A stretch of 13,906 bases of DNA from JBNKDD01 sp050288085 (GCA_050288085.1 JBNKDD010000148.1:1-13906), one strand, 5' to 3'; counted from the stretch's first letter, positions 1-7,897 are shown. A program made the numbers and translations. Notes: generated by a model not told the origin, from the letters alone.

Positions 1-128
1 TTGAGGACTTTGATCATCGGAGAGCCTGCTGCCGATTAACCGAACACACCATTCATTACTGTGTAACGTAATCCACTTGAAATCCAACTAGAGGGCGCAA
101 GGATTTTCCATTGGCCAACAAAAGAAAG

Positions 129-491
129 CTACTTGCCCAATGTTGAGAGGTAGCCCGATAGAATCCCGGCTGCTTGACGCTGGGTATGTTCATCTCGTTG
201 GCGGAGTTGATTAATAACAGCGAGAAGTTCGGGTGCAAGCTCGTTTGGTTGCCAGGTTTCACGGTTTAGAAGACTATCGATGGTGCCGCCAAGTGCATTT
301 GCGATCGCTATAGCGACTGAAAGCTTGACATCTTCCTGGAGATTTCTTTCTACCCGTGAGATAACCGAAGGATGAACATTAGCAGCCTTAGCTAATGACT
401 TCTGGTCCCATCCTTGTTGTGCTCGTATCTGTCGAATTAAAACTCCGTTAAGTATTCTCACCTCAATGGTCTCCTTGTGATTCATGACCAT
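129..491 (-). CDS. XRE-family (Cro/C1-type HTH) transcriptional regulator
   Basis: This is a small cytoplasmic DNA-binding protein of 120 residues. Residues about 12-67 form a Cro/C1-type helix-turn-helix: the stretch LIRQIRAQQGWDQKSLAKAA (18-37) is followed by the recognition-helix region VHPSVISRVERN and an ALGGTIDSLL end, which is typical of the family. Residues about 80-120 are a helical tail (LAPELLAVINQLRQRDEHTQ), probably for dimerisation. The chosen start is ATG at 491; a second ATG at 485 is equally possible because neither has a clear Shine-Dalgarno sequence. The gene lies 138 bp beyond the end of the sugar operon on the same strand, so it could be its last gene or an independent unit. 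No toxin gene adjoins it, so I do not call it an antitoxin. The target is unknown. The family call is firm and the role is not. Confidence 0.85.
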   Translation of the reverse strand: MVMNHKETIEVRILNGVLIRQIRAQQGWDQKSLAKAANVHPSVISRVERNLQEDVKLSVAIAIANALGGTIDSLLNRETWQPNELAPELLAVINQLRQRDEHTQRQAAGILSGYLSTLGK

Positions 492-629
492 TGAAGTAAA
501 GTACTAGTTTATACGATCAAAATGACCCCGTTAGAGATGATTCCGGCGGGATTTTGCATATGTTTCCCACACGTCTCAAATCACGATTATCTCGCTTTGC
601 CATCCAGGCTTTTGGGAGTACGGCTATAT

Positions 630-1190
630 CTACATGTATACTGACCCAAGATGGTAAGGTTTTGATACCTCAAACTCAAACCTAGTACGCTCTCCTTTTC
701 TTCTTGTGACAAAATATTCAATAGGTGTTCCATCTGGAAGATAAGATGTACCTTCAATTTGGAGTAGAGGTGAGCCAGGTTCTACTTTTAATAATCTTGC
801 ATCCTCTTCAGATGCTGCAACGGCTTCAATGCTATGTTTGACCTTGGTAATTTCGAGGTCGTATTTAGTTTCAAAAGTTTGGTAAAGAGAAATTTGTGTG
901 AAATCAGCTTCGATTATATCCGGCACTAACTTTAGTGAGAGATAAGACAGTGCGATTAATAGTGGTTCTTGAGATATGATCCGCAGCCGATGCAGCTCAA
1001 CCACTTTTTCTGTGGCCCCTAAATTCAACTCATGGGTTATGTTTTCGGAGGGAGAAATAACTTCTAGTTTGAGTACTTGAGTCTCAATTTTATATCCTTG
1101 ACTGGTTAAAGAGCTTGCAAACCCAATGGGAAAACCTGCCCATTTTTCAGTTATTTTTGATGTTGTAGATTGATCGACATCTTCTGGCAT
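630..1190 (-). CDS. Stand-alone UTRA effector-domain protein (GntR/HutC-like, no winged helix)
   Basis: This 186-residue protein consists only of the ligand-binding UTRA domain found at the C-terminus of HutC-type GntR regulators. It can be aligned by eye along its whole length with residues about 92-254 of the GntR protein at 11683-12459. Shared blocks include SLYQT (101-105 here), the pair VEPGSPLLQIEGT / VKPGFPIMYIENT, G-PIEY, and RFEFE near the end. There is no N-terminal winged helix, and no room for one: the kinase gene stops at 1263. The ATG at 1190 has a good ribosome site (AGGAAG, 6 nt away). The longer frame starts with TTG at 1250 and has none, so I reject it. It is the last gene of the minus-strand operon. 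The reading frame is intact and clearly AT-richer than its neighbours. It may be a ligand sensor, a partner of the full-length regulator, or a relic of one. The domain call is firm and the function is unknown. Confidence 0.85.
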   Translation of the reverse strand: MPEDVDQSTTSKITEKWAGFPIGFASSLTSQGYKIETQVLKLEVISPSENITHELNLGATEKVVELHRLRIISQEPLLIALSYLSLKLVPDIIEADFTQISLYQTFETKYDLEITKVKHSIEAVAASEEDARLLKVEPGSPLLQIEGTSYLPDGTPIEYFVTRRKGERTRFEFEVSKPYHLGSVYM

Positions 1191-1262
1191 AATTGTCTTC
1201 CTCAGATTTTGATCAGATTGTGTTGGTTGGTATTGAGCAAAAACCAACAAGCTGTAAAAAAC

Positions 1263-2801
1263 TTAAGTCCGCTGCTGAGTTTGTTTCATGATCTCTGCAA
1301 TGTGAGATAGTTGTTCCCAGGTTTGTTGATAAACAGGAAGCAAACGCTTATACGCCTCAACATTGGCCCGATCAGGTTCTTTTACTTCTTGACCTTCGAT
1401 GATGTTTTCTACAAACAGGAAGTCATTCCACAACCCAGAACCAACTGCCGCAACAGCGGCAGCGCCAAGAGACGCAGCATCCTGCCCAATATTAGCCTTT
1501 ACAAAACGTGTATTAAAGACATCGGCAAAGAGCTGCATCCAGGCCGGGCTATTACTGCCTCCCCCCACCATGAGAATCGAATCTTCGAGCCTAACCAGTT
1601 GAGAAAGTTTTGTATACATGATGCGAAGATCGAAGGTTATGCCTTCCAGCACCGCCCGAATGAGATCATCTTGTGTGTGGCGCAGTTCGATTCCCAGGAA
1701 AGCGCCTCGAATATCCGGGTTGGGGTAAGCAGCCGAACCACCGGCAAGGCTGGGATTAAAGAAGATATTGTTTGCCCCAACCGGCGAACGCATTGCTGCT
1801 TCGACCATGAGGTCGTAGGGATCCAGATTTTGCTTATCGGCCTCGTCCTTAAGCTTGCTGCATACCGTGTCCCTCAGCCAACGAAATGAACTTCCGGCTG
1901 AAAAGATAGAAGTCGCCGAGGTATACATCTGTGGGATGACATGAGCGAACACAAAGGGTTTAACCGTCAGATCAACTACTGGGCTGGTAGAAGAAACGGC
2001 GATCCATGCCGATGAACCCAGCGAAAGATATACCGCGCCTTCCCGGATGTTCCCTGCACCAAGCGCCATGCATGAGTTATCAACCCCGCCGCAATAAACC
2101 TCGACACGCTGTGACAGCCCCAGTTCCTCCGCTGCCTCTGGAGTCAGGGTTCCGATCAGGGTCGTAGATTCTACAATGTGAGGGAAGATATCTGCGGGCA
2201 GCCCACTTGCAGTAAGGAATTCAGAATCATAGTGGCGCTGTTTAAGATTGTATATCCCGCTGCCAGATGCGTATGAATGATCGGTTGCGATCTCGCCGGT
2301 CAGCCGGAAATTGATGTAGTCCTTAGAGCCTACAATTTTGTCAATGCGGGAGAACATCTCAGGCTCGTGATCACGGTACCACATAATCTTGAACACCGAG
2401 TAAGTCTCACTTGAAAAACCATTCCCGGTTGTCATATACCAGTGATCCAGGTCAACTTTGTCGAAGAATTCCCTTACCTGTTTGGCCGGTCTGGTATCTG
2501 ACCAGATGGGAATCTGGTCACGCAGCAACTGACTTTTATCGTCCAACGGAATTACAGCCAGGCTTTGCCCTGATAAGGCGATGCTGTGGATGCTGTTCGG
2601 GTCTGCCTTACTTGAGGCGAGAAGCTTCTGAGTACTATCGACAATAGCATTCCACCAGTCATCAGGGCGTTGCTCATGCTGGTTTGCGGCTGGATAATAG
2701 GTGTTATACGCCACAAATGAGGAGGCCAGTGCATGGCCTTGCTCATTATATAGAGAGGCTTTGCAGCCACCTGTTCCAAGATCGTAAGCCAGGATTAACA
2801 T
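1263..2801 (-). CDS. FGGY-family carbohydrate kinase (xylulokinase-like)
   Basis: An ATP-dependent cytoplasmic kinase of sugars or polyols; 512 residues is a normal FGGY length. The N-terminal actin-like half opens with the phosphate loop DLGTGGCKASLY (7-18), has SGQSLAVIPLD (77-87) where xylulokinases have SGQMHG, and carries the presumed catalytic base Asp241 in GGVDNSCMALGAG. The C-terminal half has GSSFRWLRD (303-311) and the adenine-site glycine run MVGGGSNSPAW (411-421). SGQSLA instead of SGQMHG argues against a textbook D-xylulose kinase, so the substrate is left open (a ketose, polyol or deoxysugar). The ATG at 2801 has GAGGAA 5 nt upstream, and the gene begins 1 nt after the aldolase stop codon, so the two are translationally coupled. 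Kinase then aldolase is the usual order of chemistry for sugar breakdown: phosphorylate, then split. Confidence 0.9.
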   Translation of the reverse strand: MLILAYDLGTGGCKASLYNEQGHALASSFVAYNTYYPAANQHEQRPDDWWNAIVDSTQKLLASSKADPNSIHSIALSGQSLAVIPLDDKSQLLRDQIPIWSDTRPAKQVREFFDKVDLDHWYMTTGNGFSSETYSVFKIMWYRDHEPEMFSRIDKIVGSKDYINFRLTGEIATDHSYASGSGIYNLKQRHYDSEFLTASGLPADIFPHIVESTTLIGTLTPEAAEELGLSQRVEVYCGGVDNSCMALGAGNIREGAVYLSLGSSAWIAVSSTSPVVDLTVKPFVFAHVIPQMYTSATSIFSAGSSFRWLRDTVCSKLKDEADKQNLDPYDLMVEAAMRSPVGANNIFFNPSLAGGSAAYPNPDIRGAFLGIELRHTQDDLIRAVLEGITFDLRIMYTKLSQLVRLEDSILMVGGGSNSPAWMQLFADVFNTRFVKANIGQDAASLGAAAVAAVGSGLWNDFLFVENIIEGQEVKEPDRANVEAYKRLLPVYQQTWEQLSHIAEIMKQTQQRT

Positions 2802-2802
2802 T

Positions 2803-3513
2803 TTATTCCTCTAGTTGCACTACCTGTTGTGGCAGTTGTTTGCATTCGTTGATGATGTCAACCGCCGCTTTGTGATTAACGCCGAAGCGCCTTACGCCCA
2901 GCTTATACATTGTGATTAAGGTATCGAGATTTCTGATTCCCCCTGCCGCTTTGACACGGATCCGATCACCAACATGGGATGTTATCAACGTTACATTTTC
3001 AATCGTTGCACCGGTATTTGCCCATCCGGTGGAGGTCTTAATAAAGGCTGCCGGGGCCTCAATACACAGATCACACGCTTTCCGGATTTCATCTGCTGAG
3101 AGGTAATGTGTTTCAATGATGACCTTGACAGGCACATCCACTACCTCTAAGACATCACGGATATCACGGAGCACGAAGTCATAGTCTGATGAACGTAGTT
3201 TACCCACGTTCATCATCATATCAAGTTCGTCAACACCTTCTTCAAACAGCTTACGAGCCTCTGCTGCTTTTATTGAACTGTTAGCGCCACCAGAAGGAAA
3301 TCCAACCGGTGCACCGAGAAGCACATTGTCTACACCTTTCAACAGTTCTTTGGCAAATGGGACCCAGGCCGGTAACACATGGACGCTGCCGAATCCGTAT
3401 TCTTTGGTAAGGTCAACCATCTCGCGGATTTCTTTTTCACCCTGGAATGCCTGAACCGTACTGATATCAATCATTTTTGCGATATCCTGGCAAGTCAGCA
3501 CTTTATGAGACAC
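2803..3513 (-). CDS. DeoC-family class I aldolase (deoxyribose-phosphate aldolase-like, divergent)
   Basis: A TIM-barrel aldolase of the DeoC/LacD type that forms a Schiff base with its substrate. Numbered from the longer GTG start at 3561, the Schiff-base lysine is Lys175 in FIKTSTGW, the second active-site lysine is Lys204 in VKAAGGIR, and the acid Asp114 lies in DELDMM. These match Lys167, Lys201 and Asp102 of E. coli DeoC. Two phosphate-pocket positions differ: the Lys after STG is Trp, and the C-terminal Ser-Ser is replaced by GVNHKA (227-232). A different substrate from 2-deoxyribose-5-phosphate is therefore plausible. Possible starts are GTG 3561, ATG 3540 and GTG 3513; only 3513 has a ribosome site (GAAAGGG, 6 nt away), and it leaves a 236-residue protein with the whole domain. 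The gene lies between the second ATPase and the kinase. The family is sure; the reaction is not. Confidence 0.85.
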   Translation of the reverse strand: MSHKVLTCQDIAKMIDISTVQAFQGEKEIREMVDLTKEYGFGSVHVLPAWVPFAKELLKGVDNVLLGAPVGFPSGGANSSIKAAEARKLFEEGVDELDMMMNVGKLRSSDYDFVLRDIRDVLEVVDVPVKVIIETHYLSADEIRKACDLCIEAPAAFIKTSTGWANTGATIENVTLITSHVGDRIRVKAAGGIRNLDTLITMYKLGVRRFGVNHKAAVDIINECKQLPQQVVQLEE

Positions 3514-3581
3514 TGTAGACCCTTTCAAGTTAACCCCCATGCAGGCATTCATCAACCGCACAGGTTGGAAATAAGGAATTG

Positions 3582-4670
3582 TTAAACAAGTCGATCCTGA
3601 GTTTGAGTGTCAAAGAGCAAAATGCGCGTGGGTTCAAGGGCAAGCCACAATACGTCACCGGGCTGTTCCTGAACTTCATGTTCTACAACAATCTGCATCC
3701 GTGCTTCTTCGGCATCAACACTGATTACCGTCGTGTCGCCCATTGGTTCAACAACGTAAACCCGGGCTGGCAGCGTAAATTCTCCGGTCTTCTCGCGTGA
3801 GTACGTGATATAAAAAGGGCGAATGCCAACGATAACCTGCTCCGGTTGGTTATCAAGGTCTTCTACATGGGGAGGGGGCTGAAACTGAGCCCCATGATAG
3901 TCAAGGGCAACCTGGCCGTTTTCCCTCACCAGCGTACATTGCAGAAAGTTCATCGGGGGTTCGCCCACAAAACCGGCCACATAGAGATTGGCCGGATTAT
4001 GGAATATCTCCTGCGGTGTTCCCACCTGCTTGATCACCCCGTGATCCATGACCGCGATGCGGTTAGCCAGTGCCATAGCCTCCTCTTGATCATGGGTTAC
4101 ATAGATCATGGTGTAACCCAGTTCAATATGAAGCCGCTTGATATAAGACCGCATCCGGCTGCGCTGGCGCGTATCGAGATGGGAGATCGGTTCATCCATC
4201 ACAAAGACATTGGGCTTCCTGGTCAGTGCACGCCCCAACCCAACTAACTGGGCCTGCCCGCTGCTCAAGTTTCCCGGTTTGCGATCCAGGATGTTATGAA
4301 TCTCCAGGATTTCCACAATCTCATCGACCCGCTGAGTCACGGCATCCTCAGCCCACCCCGCCGAACGAAGTGGGAATGCAATGTTCTCATAGACATTTAG
4401 AGTCGGATAAAGGGCATAGGTTTCAAAGACCATCGCCACATTGCGATCGCGCGGGCGGATATGGTTGATCAAACGATCATCGAACCATATCTCCCCGCCC
4501 GTAATCTCTTCCAATCCGGCTATCATCCGCATAGTGGATGACTTTCCACAGCCAGAAGGGCCAAGAAAGGCCATAAATTCACCATCTTCGATGTCCAGAT
4601 TTATTTGATCAACAGCCAGGACATTTTTGCTGTAAATCTTGGTAACGTCATTTAGCCTTATTTCCGCCAC
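3582..4670 (-). CDS. ABC transporter ATP-binding protein, CUT1 sugar/polyol type (second of two)
   Basis: A MalK/UgpC-like ATPase of 362 residues that would drive import on the inner face of the membrane. It shows Walker A GPSGCGKSS (37-45, Lys43), Walker B VFVMDE (155-160) with catalytic Glu160, the D-loop SHLD, and the switch His193 in VTHDQEEAMA. Residues 240-362 form the TOBE-type regulatory domain of this family. Two positions are unusual: Glu83 in VFETYALYP stands where most ATPases have the Q-loop Gln, and the signature reads LSSGQAQ (135-141) instead of LSGGQ(Q/R)Q. The start is GTG at 4670 with AGGAG 9 nt upstream, 24 nt after the stop codon of the paired ATPase. The two ATPases are paralogues and should form a heterodimer, as in the glycerol/polyol-type importers that have two ATPase genes. 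The substrate is not readable. Confidence 0.92.
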   Translation of the reverse strand: MAEIRLNDVTKIYSKNVLAVDQINLDIEDGEFMAFLGPSGCGKSSTMRMIAGLEEITGGEIWFDDRLINHIRPRDRNVAMVFETYALYPTLNVYENIAFPLRSAGWAEDAVTQRVDEIVEILEIHNILDRKPGNLSSGQAQLVGLGRALTRKPNVFVMDEPISHLDTRQRSRMRSYIKRLHIELGYTMIYVTHDQEEAMALANRIAVMDHGVIKQVGTPQEIFHNPANLYVAGFVGEPPMNFLQCTLVRENGQVALDYHGAQFQPPPHVEDLDNQPEQVIVGIRPFYITYSREKTGEFTLPARVYVVEPMGDTTVISVDAEEARMQIVVEHEVQEQPGDVLWLALEPTRILLFDTQTQDRLV

Positions 4671-4694
4671 GATCAGTATCTCCTGATTTTTCTG

Positions 4695-5798
4695 TCATTC
4701 ACGAACAGGGTGCGTCAGCGCGATTCCATCAGCGAACAGGTGAGAGTTAGCCAATGAAAGGTCTATCCAGACGGTCTGACCCACTTCAAGGGAGAGTTCT
4801 GGGTCGGTCACCATCTGGATCAGGCTGTCACCCAGTTTTGCTGTAACAATATTCCGGTGACCAAGTGTCTCAACCACGTAGACTTCCACCGCTATTTGAT
4901 CTTCCTGGTGGTTCAAGCTGACAGATAGGTCAGTTGCCCGGACTCCCACCCGGAAGGTATCGGGCAGCCCGTTGTTGTTTATCCAGTCCTGGCAGCGCTC
5001 AAGGGAGATGCGAGCATCTTCTGCCGCGCCGAGGATTTTCAGGGAGGGTAATCCCCCGTTCTGGTAAACACCTACCTCGATAAAACTCATTGGCGGTTCG
5101 CCTACAAACCCGGCCACGAACTCATTTTCGGGGTAATGGAATATCTCGTCAGGCGTTCCGACCTGCATCATGTGTCCGTCATTCAGAACAATGATCCGGT
5201 CAGAGAGCGCCATCGCCTCCCGGTAGTCGTGGGTCACATGGATGACAGTCGCATTCTTGTGGGCACAGATCGCCTTTAACTCACTACGCATACGATGCCG
5301 CAGCTTGGCATCCAGGTGAGAGATCGGCTCATCGAGTAAATAGACATCAGCATCACGCACCAGAGCACGCCCCAATGCCACCCGCTGGCGCTGTCCACCG
5401 CTCAGGAATCCGGGACGTCGATCCAGTAAGCTGGAAACTTGGAGAACATCGGCCATGTCGTGTACCTGTTTCTCGATTTCCTGGCTGCTGAACTTACGCG
5501 CCCGCAGAGGGAATGCGATATTATCGAAAACTGAGAGGTGCGAATACAAAGCATAGTTTTCGAAGGCCATCGATATATTGCGATGTTCAGGAGCAACGTC
5601 GGCCATAGGGTGTCCATTCAACCAGATTTCACCCTCGGTGGCTTCGATCACCCCTGCGATCAGGCGCAGCGTTGTGGTTTTGCCCGCACCTGCCGGGCCG
5701 AAGATCACAATAAATTCGTTCTCCCGGCTCGCAATCGATAGATCATTGACGGCAATAGTCTTGCCAAACTGCTTGGTAATTGAGCGTAGCTCTAACAT
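4695..5798 (-). CDS. ABC transporter ATP-binding protein, CUT1 sugar/polyol type (first of two)
   Basis: A MalK-like ATPase of 367 residues counted from ATG 5798. Walker A is GPAGAGKTT (34-42, Lys40), the signature LSGGQRQRVALGRAL (132-146) is canonical, Walker B is VYLLDE (152-157) with Glu157, the D-loop is SHLD and the switch His is His190 in VTHDYREAMA. As in its partner, the Q-loop Gln is Glu (Glu80 in AFENYALYS). The GEPPMSF block near 234-240, shared with the partner as GEPPMNF, leads into a TOBE-type C-terminal domain. A GTG at 5825 would add nine residues inside the preceding small gene but has no ribosome site, and MLELRSITKQFGK is the usual beginning of these proteins. The start lies 1 nt after the stop codon of the small membrane protein, which points to tight coupling of the two. 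Confidence 0.92.
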   Translation of the reverse strand: MLELRSITKQFGKTIAVNDLSIASRENEFIVIFGPAGAGKTTTLRLIAGVIEATEGEIWLNGHPMADVAPEHRNISMAFENYALYSHLSVFDNIAFPLRARKFSSQEIEKQVHDMADVLQVSSLLDRRPGFLSGGQRQRVALGRALVRDADVYLLDEPISHLDAKLRHRMRSELKAICAHKNATVIHVTHDYREAMALSDRIIVLNDGHMMQVGTPDEIFHYPENEFVAGFVGEPPMSFIEVGVYQNGGLPSLKILGAAEDARISLERCQDWINNNGLPDTFRVGVRATDLSVSLNHQEDQIAVEVYVVETLGHRNIVTAKLGDSLIQMVTDPELSLEVGQTVWIDLSLANSHLFADGIALTHPVRE

Positions 5799-5799
5799 G

Positions 5800-6027
5800 C
5801 TATGCGCTCTCTTTCTGTTGTTCACTGGTTTCCCGGCTTTGAGGGGCTGGACGGGTCGCTTTCCGGTAGCCTATATAGAAATAGATTCCGCCGATAATCA
5901 ACGACACAATAAGCCCCGGCCCCTCGCAGGCGGCGTATGGTTGTAGAAACTTCATCCACAACAAACCTACAAGAACAATGATTATGAGGGACCAAAAGAA
6001 ACGATCCCAGGCATCTGATAGACTCAC
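5800..6027 (-). CDS. Small two-TM membrane protein of the ABC transporter gene set
   Basis: A 75-residue protein with two predicted membrane spans, at about 12-28 (WSLIIIVLVGLLWMKFL) and 39-54 (LIVSLIIGGIYFYIGY), and a polar 20-residue tail rich in Gln, Ser, Glu and Arg. The GTG start at 6027 has a good ribosome site (GGGAG, 6 nt away), which supports real translation. The gene sits 25 bp after the second permease and 1 bp before the first ATPase, so it is embedded in the transporter set. I do not recognise the family. Rhizobial two-ATPase glycerol importers also carry a small membrane protein (DUF2160) in the operon; this one has a similar size and context but no sequence resemblance that I can see. 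It may be an accessory or stabilising subunit of the transporter. That role is inference. Confidence 0.75.
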   Translation of the reverse strand: MSLSDAWDRFFWSLIIIVLVGLLWMKFLQPYAACEGPGLIVSLIIGGIYFYIGYRKATRPAPQSRETSEQQKESA

Positions 6028-6052
6028 GGTTTACTCCCACATATCTACAGTG

Positions 6053-6913
6053 CTATCCGCGTACAGCACCGAAAGTTAGTCCCCGAACCATGTAGCGTTG
6101 CAGGAACAAAGCAATTAATAAGGTAGGAACCACACACACCGTTGCGGCGGCAGCCAATGGCCCCCACAGCACACCCTGCTGGGTCTGAAAACCGGCTACC
6201 CCGACCGTGATCGTTTTTGCGAGGTCGCGCGTGAGCACAAAGGCAAAAAGAAACTCGTTCCAGGCAAATAACAAACTGAAAATGGCGGTCACTGCGATCC
6301 CCGGAGCAGCCAGCGGCAGCACAACCTTCCAGAGCACCTGCAAACGCGAGTAGCCATCTAACCGGGCAGAGTCCTCTAATTCAAGGGGAATATCCTGGAA
6401 GAACGAGTGCATCAGCCAGATCGCAAAGGGCAGGTTGAACACGGTATAAGCCACCACCAATGCACCCGGTTGATCCAATCCCAGGTATAAAAACTGGCCG
6501 ATTGGCGTATTTCCCAGATCACGGAATATCACAAAGAAAGGGATAATGACGGCGATTCCAGGCATCATCCGTGTTGTCAGGATGAAGAACATAATATGCC
6601 CGTCGCCGGGGTTGTAACGGGCAAAACTGTATGAGGCCAGCGACCCCAGTACGATAACCAGCAGAGTAGAAAGCCCGGCCACGATGAAGGTGTTACGGAT
6701 GAACAGACCGAAGTTTGCCTCGTTAAAGGCAAAACGATAGTTGTCAAGTGTAGGCTGAAATACCCAGACCGGTGGCCGTGTCAGGATATCCTGGGATGGC
6801 TTAAAGGATGTAGAGATCATCCAGTAGATCGGGAACAGAAAGAAAGCAAGTAGGCAAATGATGACAAACTGCCGCAGAAAGTCCCCGAACACAGGTTTGC
6901 TTGAGGTACGCAT
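6053..6913 (-). CDS. ABC sugar transporter permease, MalG type
   Basis: An inner-membrane permease subunit of 286 residues with about six membrane spans, the first at about 14-34. The cytoplasmic coupling loop (EAA motif) is EDSARLDGYSRLQVLWKVVLP (180-200), followed by AAPGI, which matches the binding-protein-dependent transporter consensus that docks on the ATPase. The length, the short N-terminus and the phrase PIYWMISTSFKP near 28-39 are typical of MalG-like partners. The ATG at 6913 has AAGGAG about 10 nt upstream and follows the MalF-type gene by 19 bp. It pairs with that protein to form the channel, served by the two ATPases and the lipoprotein encoded nearby. Imported substrate: unknown carbohydrate. 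Confidence 0.93.
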   Translation of the reverse strand: MRTSSKPVFGDFLRQFVIICLLAFFLFPIYWMISTSFKPSQDILTRPPVWVFQPTLDNYRFAFNEANFGLFIRNTFIVAGLSTLLVIVLGSLASYSFARYNPGDGHIMFFILTTRMMPGIAVIIPFFVIFRDLGNTPIGQFLYLGLDQPGALVVAYTVFNLPFAIWLMHSFFQDIPLELEDSARLDGYSRLQVLWKVVLPLAAPGIAVTAIFSLLFAWNEFLFAFVLTRDLAKTITVGVAGFQTQQGVLWGPLAAAATVCVVPTLLIALFLQRYMVRGLTFGAVRG

Positions 6914-6932
6914 AAAGCACTGCTCCTTCGCA

Positions 6933-7877
6933 TCAAGATGACTGGCGTGTACGGGCTGACTGCTCGCGCATCATGCCGCGCATCACAATCCCGGTAAACA
7001 CGACGGTGGCATAAAGGAATAGGAGAGACATGGCACTTGCACGATCTAATTTAAAGAAGCGCAAGCCGGTTCGATACAGGTAGAAGGTGAGCACTTCGGT
7101 CGCTGTGCCCGGCCCGCCCGCAGTCAAGGAGAAGACCGCATCATAGAGCCGAATGGCATCTATTGAGCGTAAAACAAAAACCAGGGTGAGCACCGGCGAC
7201 AACATGGGAAAAGTTAGTGTGCGGAGCACGCGCCAGCGTGAAGCACCGTCTAACTCGGCTGCTTCAAATGGCTCTTTCGGGAGTGATTGAAGCCCGGCTA
7301 ATACGATTAATGCCACAAAGGGTGTCCACTGCCACACATCGAACAGGATAACACTGGGCATAGCAAGCGCCTTGTTGCCAAGCCAGTTCTGTTCGGGGAG
7401 TCCCAGCGCGGACATAATGCCATTAAACACCCCAAAATCCGGGTGATACATATAGCGCCAGATTAACCCGACTGCCAGCGGCGAGGCTGCCAACGGAAGG
7501 ATGATCAAACTGCGCGTAATGCCTTTTAACCAGCGCATCTCATGCAGTAGAAAGGCAATAAGGATTCCCAGGCTCATCTCAACGGCAACAGCGCTGATCG
7601 CAAAAACCAGGGTACGCCAGGCAGATGCCCAGAAGAAAGAATCGTTCAGAACAAAGTGATAATTTTCCAGGCCAACATACTCGCCGATGCCGATCGCGCT
7701 GGTCAGATCAGCAAAGCGCAATGAGAGATTCATGGCATATCCCAGGGGATAAAGCGCGAAAAAGCTAATAATGATCATGGCTGGTGTGATAAGCAGCACA
7801 CCATACAATTGGTCGGACATAACCTTCTTTCGCCGACGTTGTGATGTCCTGGTATCGGTCTTCATTGCGGTGTCCAT
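6933..7877 (-). CDS. ABC sugar transporter permease, MalF type
   Basis: An inner-membrane permease subunit of 314 residues. A positively charged N-terminus (RTSQRRRKKV, 10-19) precedes the first span at about 24-44, which agrees with the positive-inside rule. The EAA coupling loop EPFEAAELDGASRWRVLRTL (202-221), followed by FPML, is close to the CUT1 consensus. The phrase LTAGGPGTATEVL (251-263) is the usual MalF-type signature near the last spans. The ATG at 7877 has GAGG 5 nt upstream; Met5 is a less likely start. A strong RNA hairpin separates this gene from the upstream binding-protein gene, an arrangement known to let the binding protein be made in excess over the permeases. Confidence 0.93.
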   Translation of the reverse strand: MDTAMKTDTRTSQRRRKKVMSDQLYGVLLITPAMIIISFFALYPLGYAMNLSLRFADLTSAIGIGEYVGLENYHFVLNDSFFWASAWRTLVFAISAVAVEMSLGILIAFLLHEMRWLKGITRSLIILPLAASPLAVGLIWRYMYHPDFGVFNGIMSALGLPEQNWLGNKALAMPSVILFDVWQWTPFVALIVLAGLQSLPKEPFEAAELDGASRWRVLRTLTFPMLSPVLTLVFVLRSIDAIRLYDAVFSLTAGGPGTATEVLTFYLYRTGLRFFKLDRASAMSLLFLYATVVFTGIVMRGMMREQSARTRQSS

Positions 7878-7897
7878 ACACGCCTCACTTCAATCAA

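Noticed and set aside
129..491. The XRE protein as the antitoxin of a toxin-antitoxin pair
   Set aside because: No small toxin-like gene adjoins it on either side in the window.
540..629. Terminator at the end of the operon
   Set aside because: The only possible stem there is about 6 bp with a 16-nt loop and no proper U-run, which is too weak to call.
1191..1250. A 20-residue N-terminal extension of the UTRA protein from a TTG start
   Set aside because: It has no ribosome site and no similarity to a winged helix; the ATG at 1190 has a good site and begins just before the aligned region.
1311..1889. Open plus-strand frame of 192 codons
   Set aside because: It lies wholly inside the FGGY kinase gene on the opposite strand, is rich in His, Arg and Cys as antisense shadows are, and shows no known motif.
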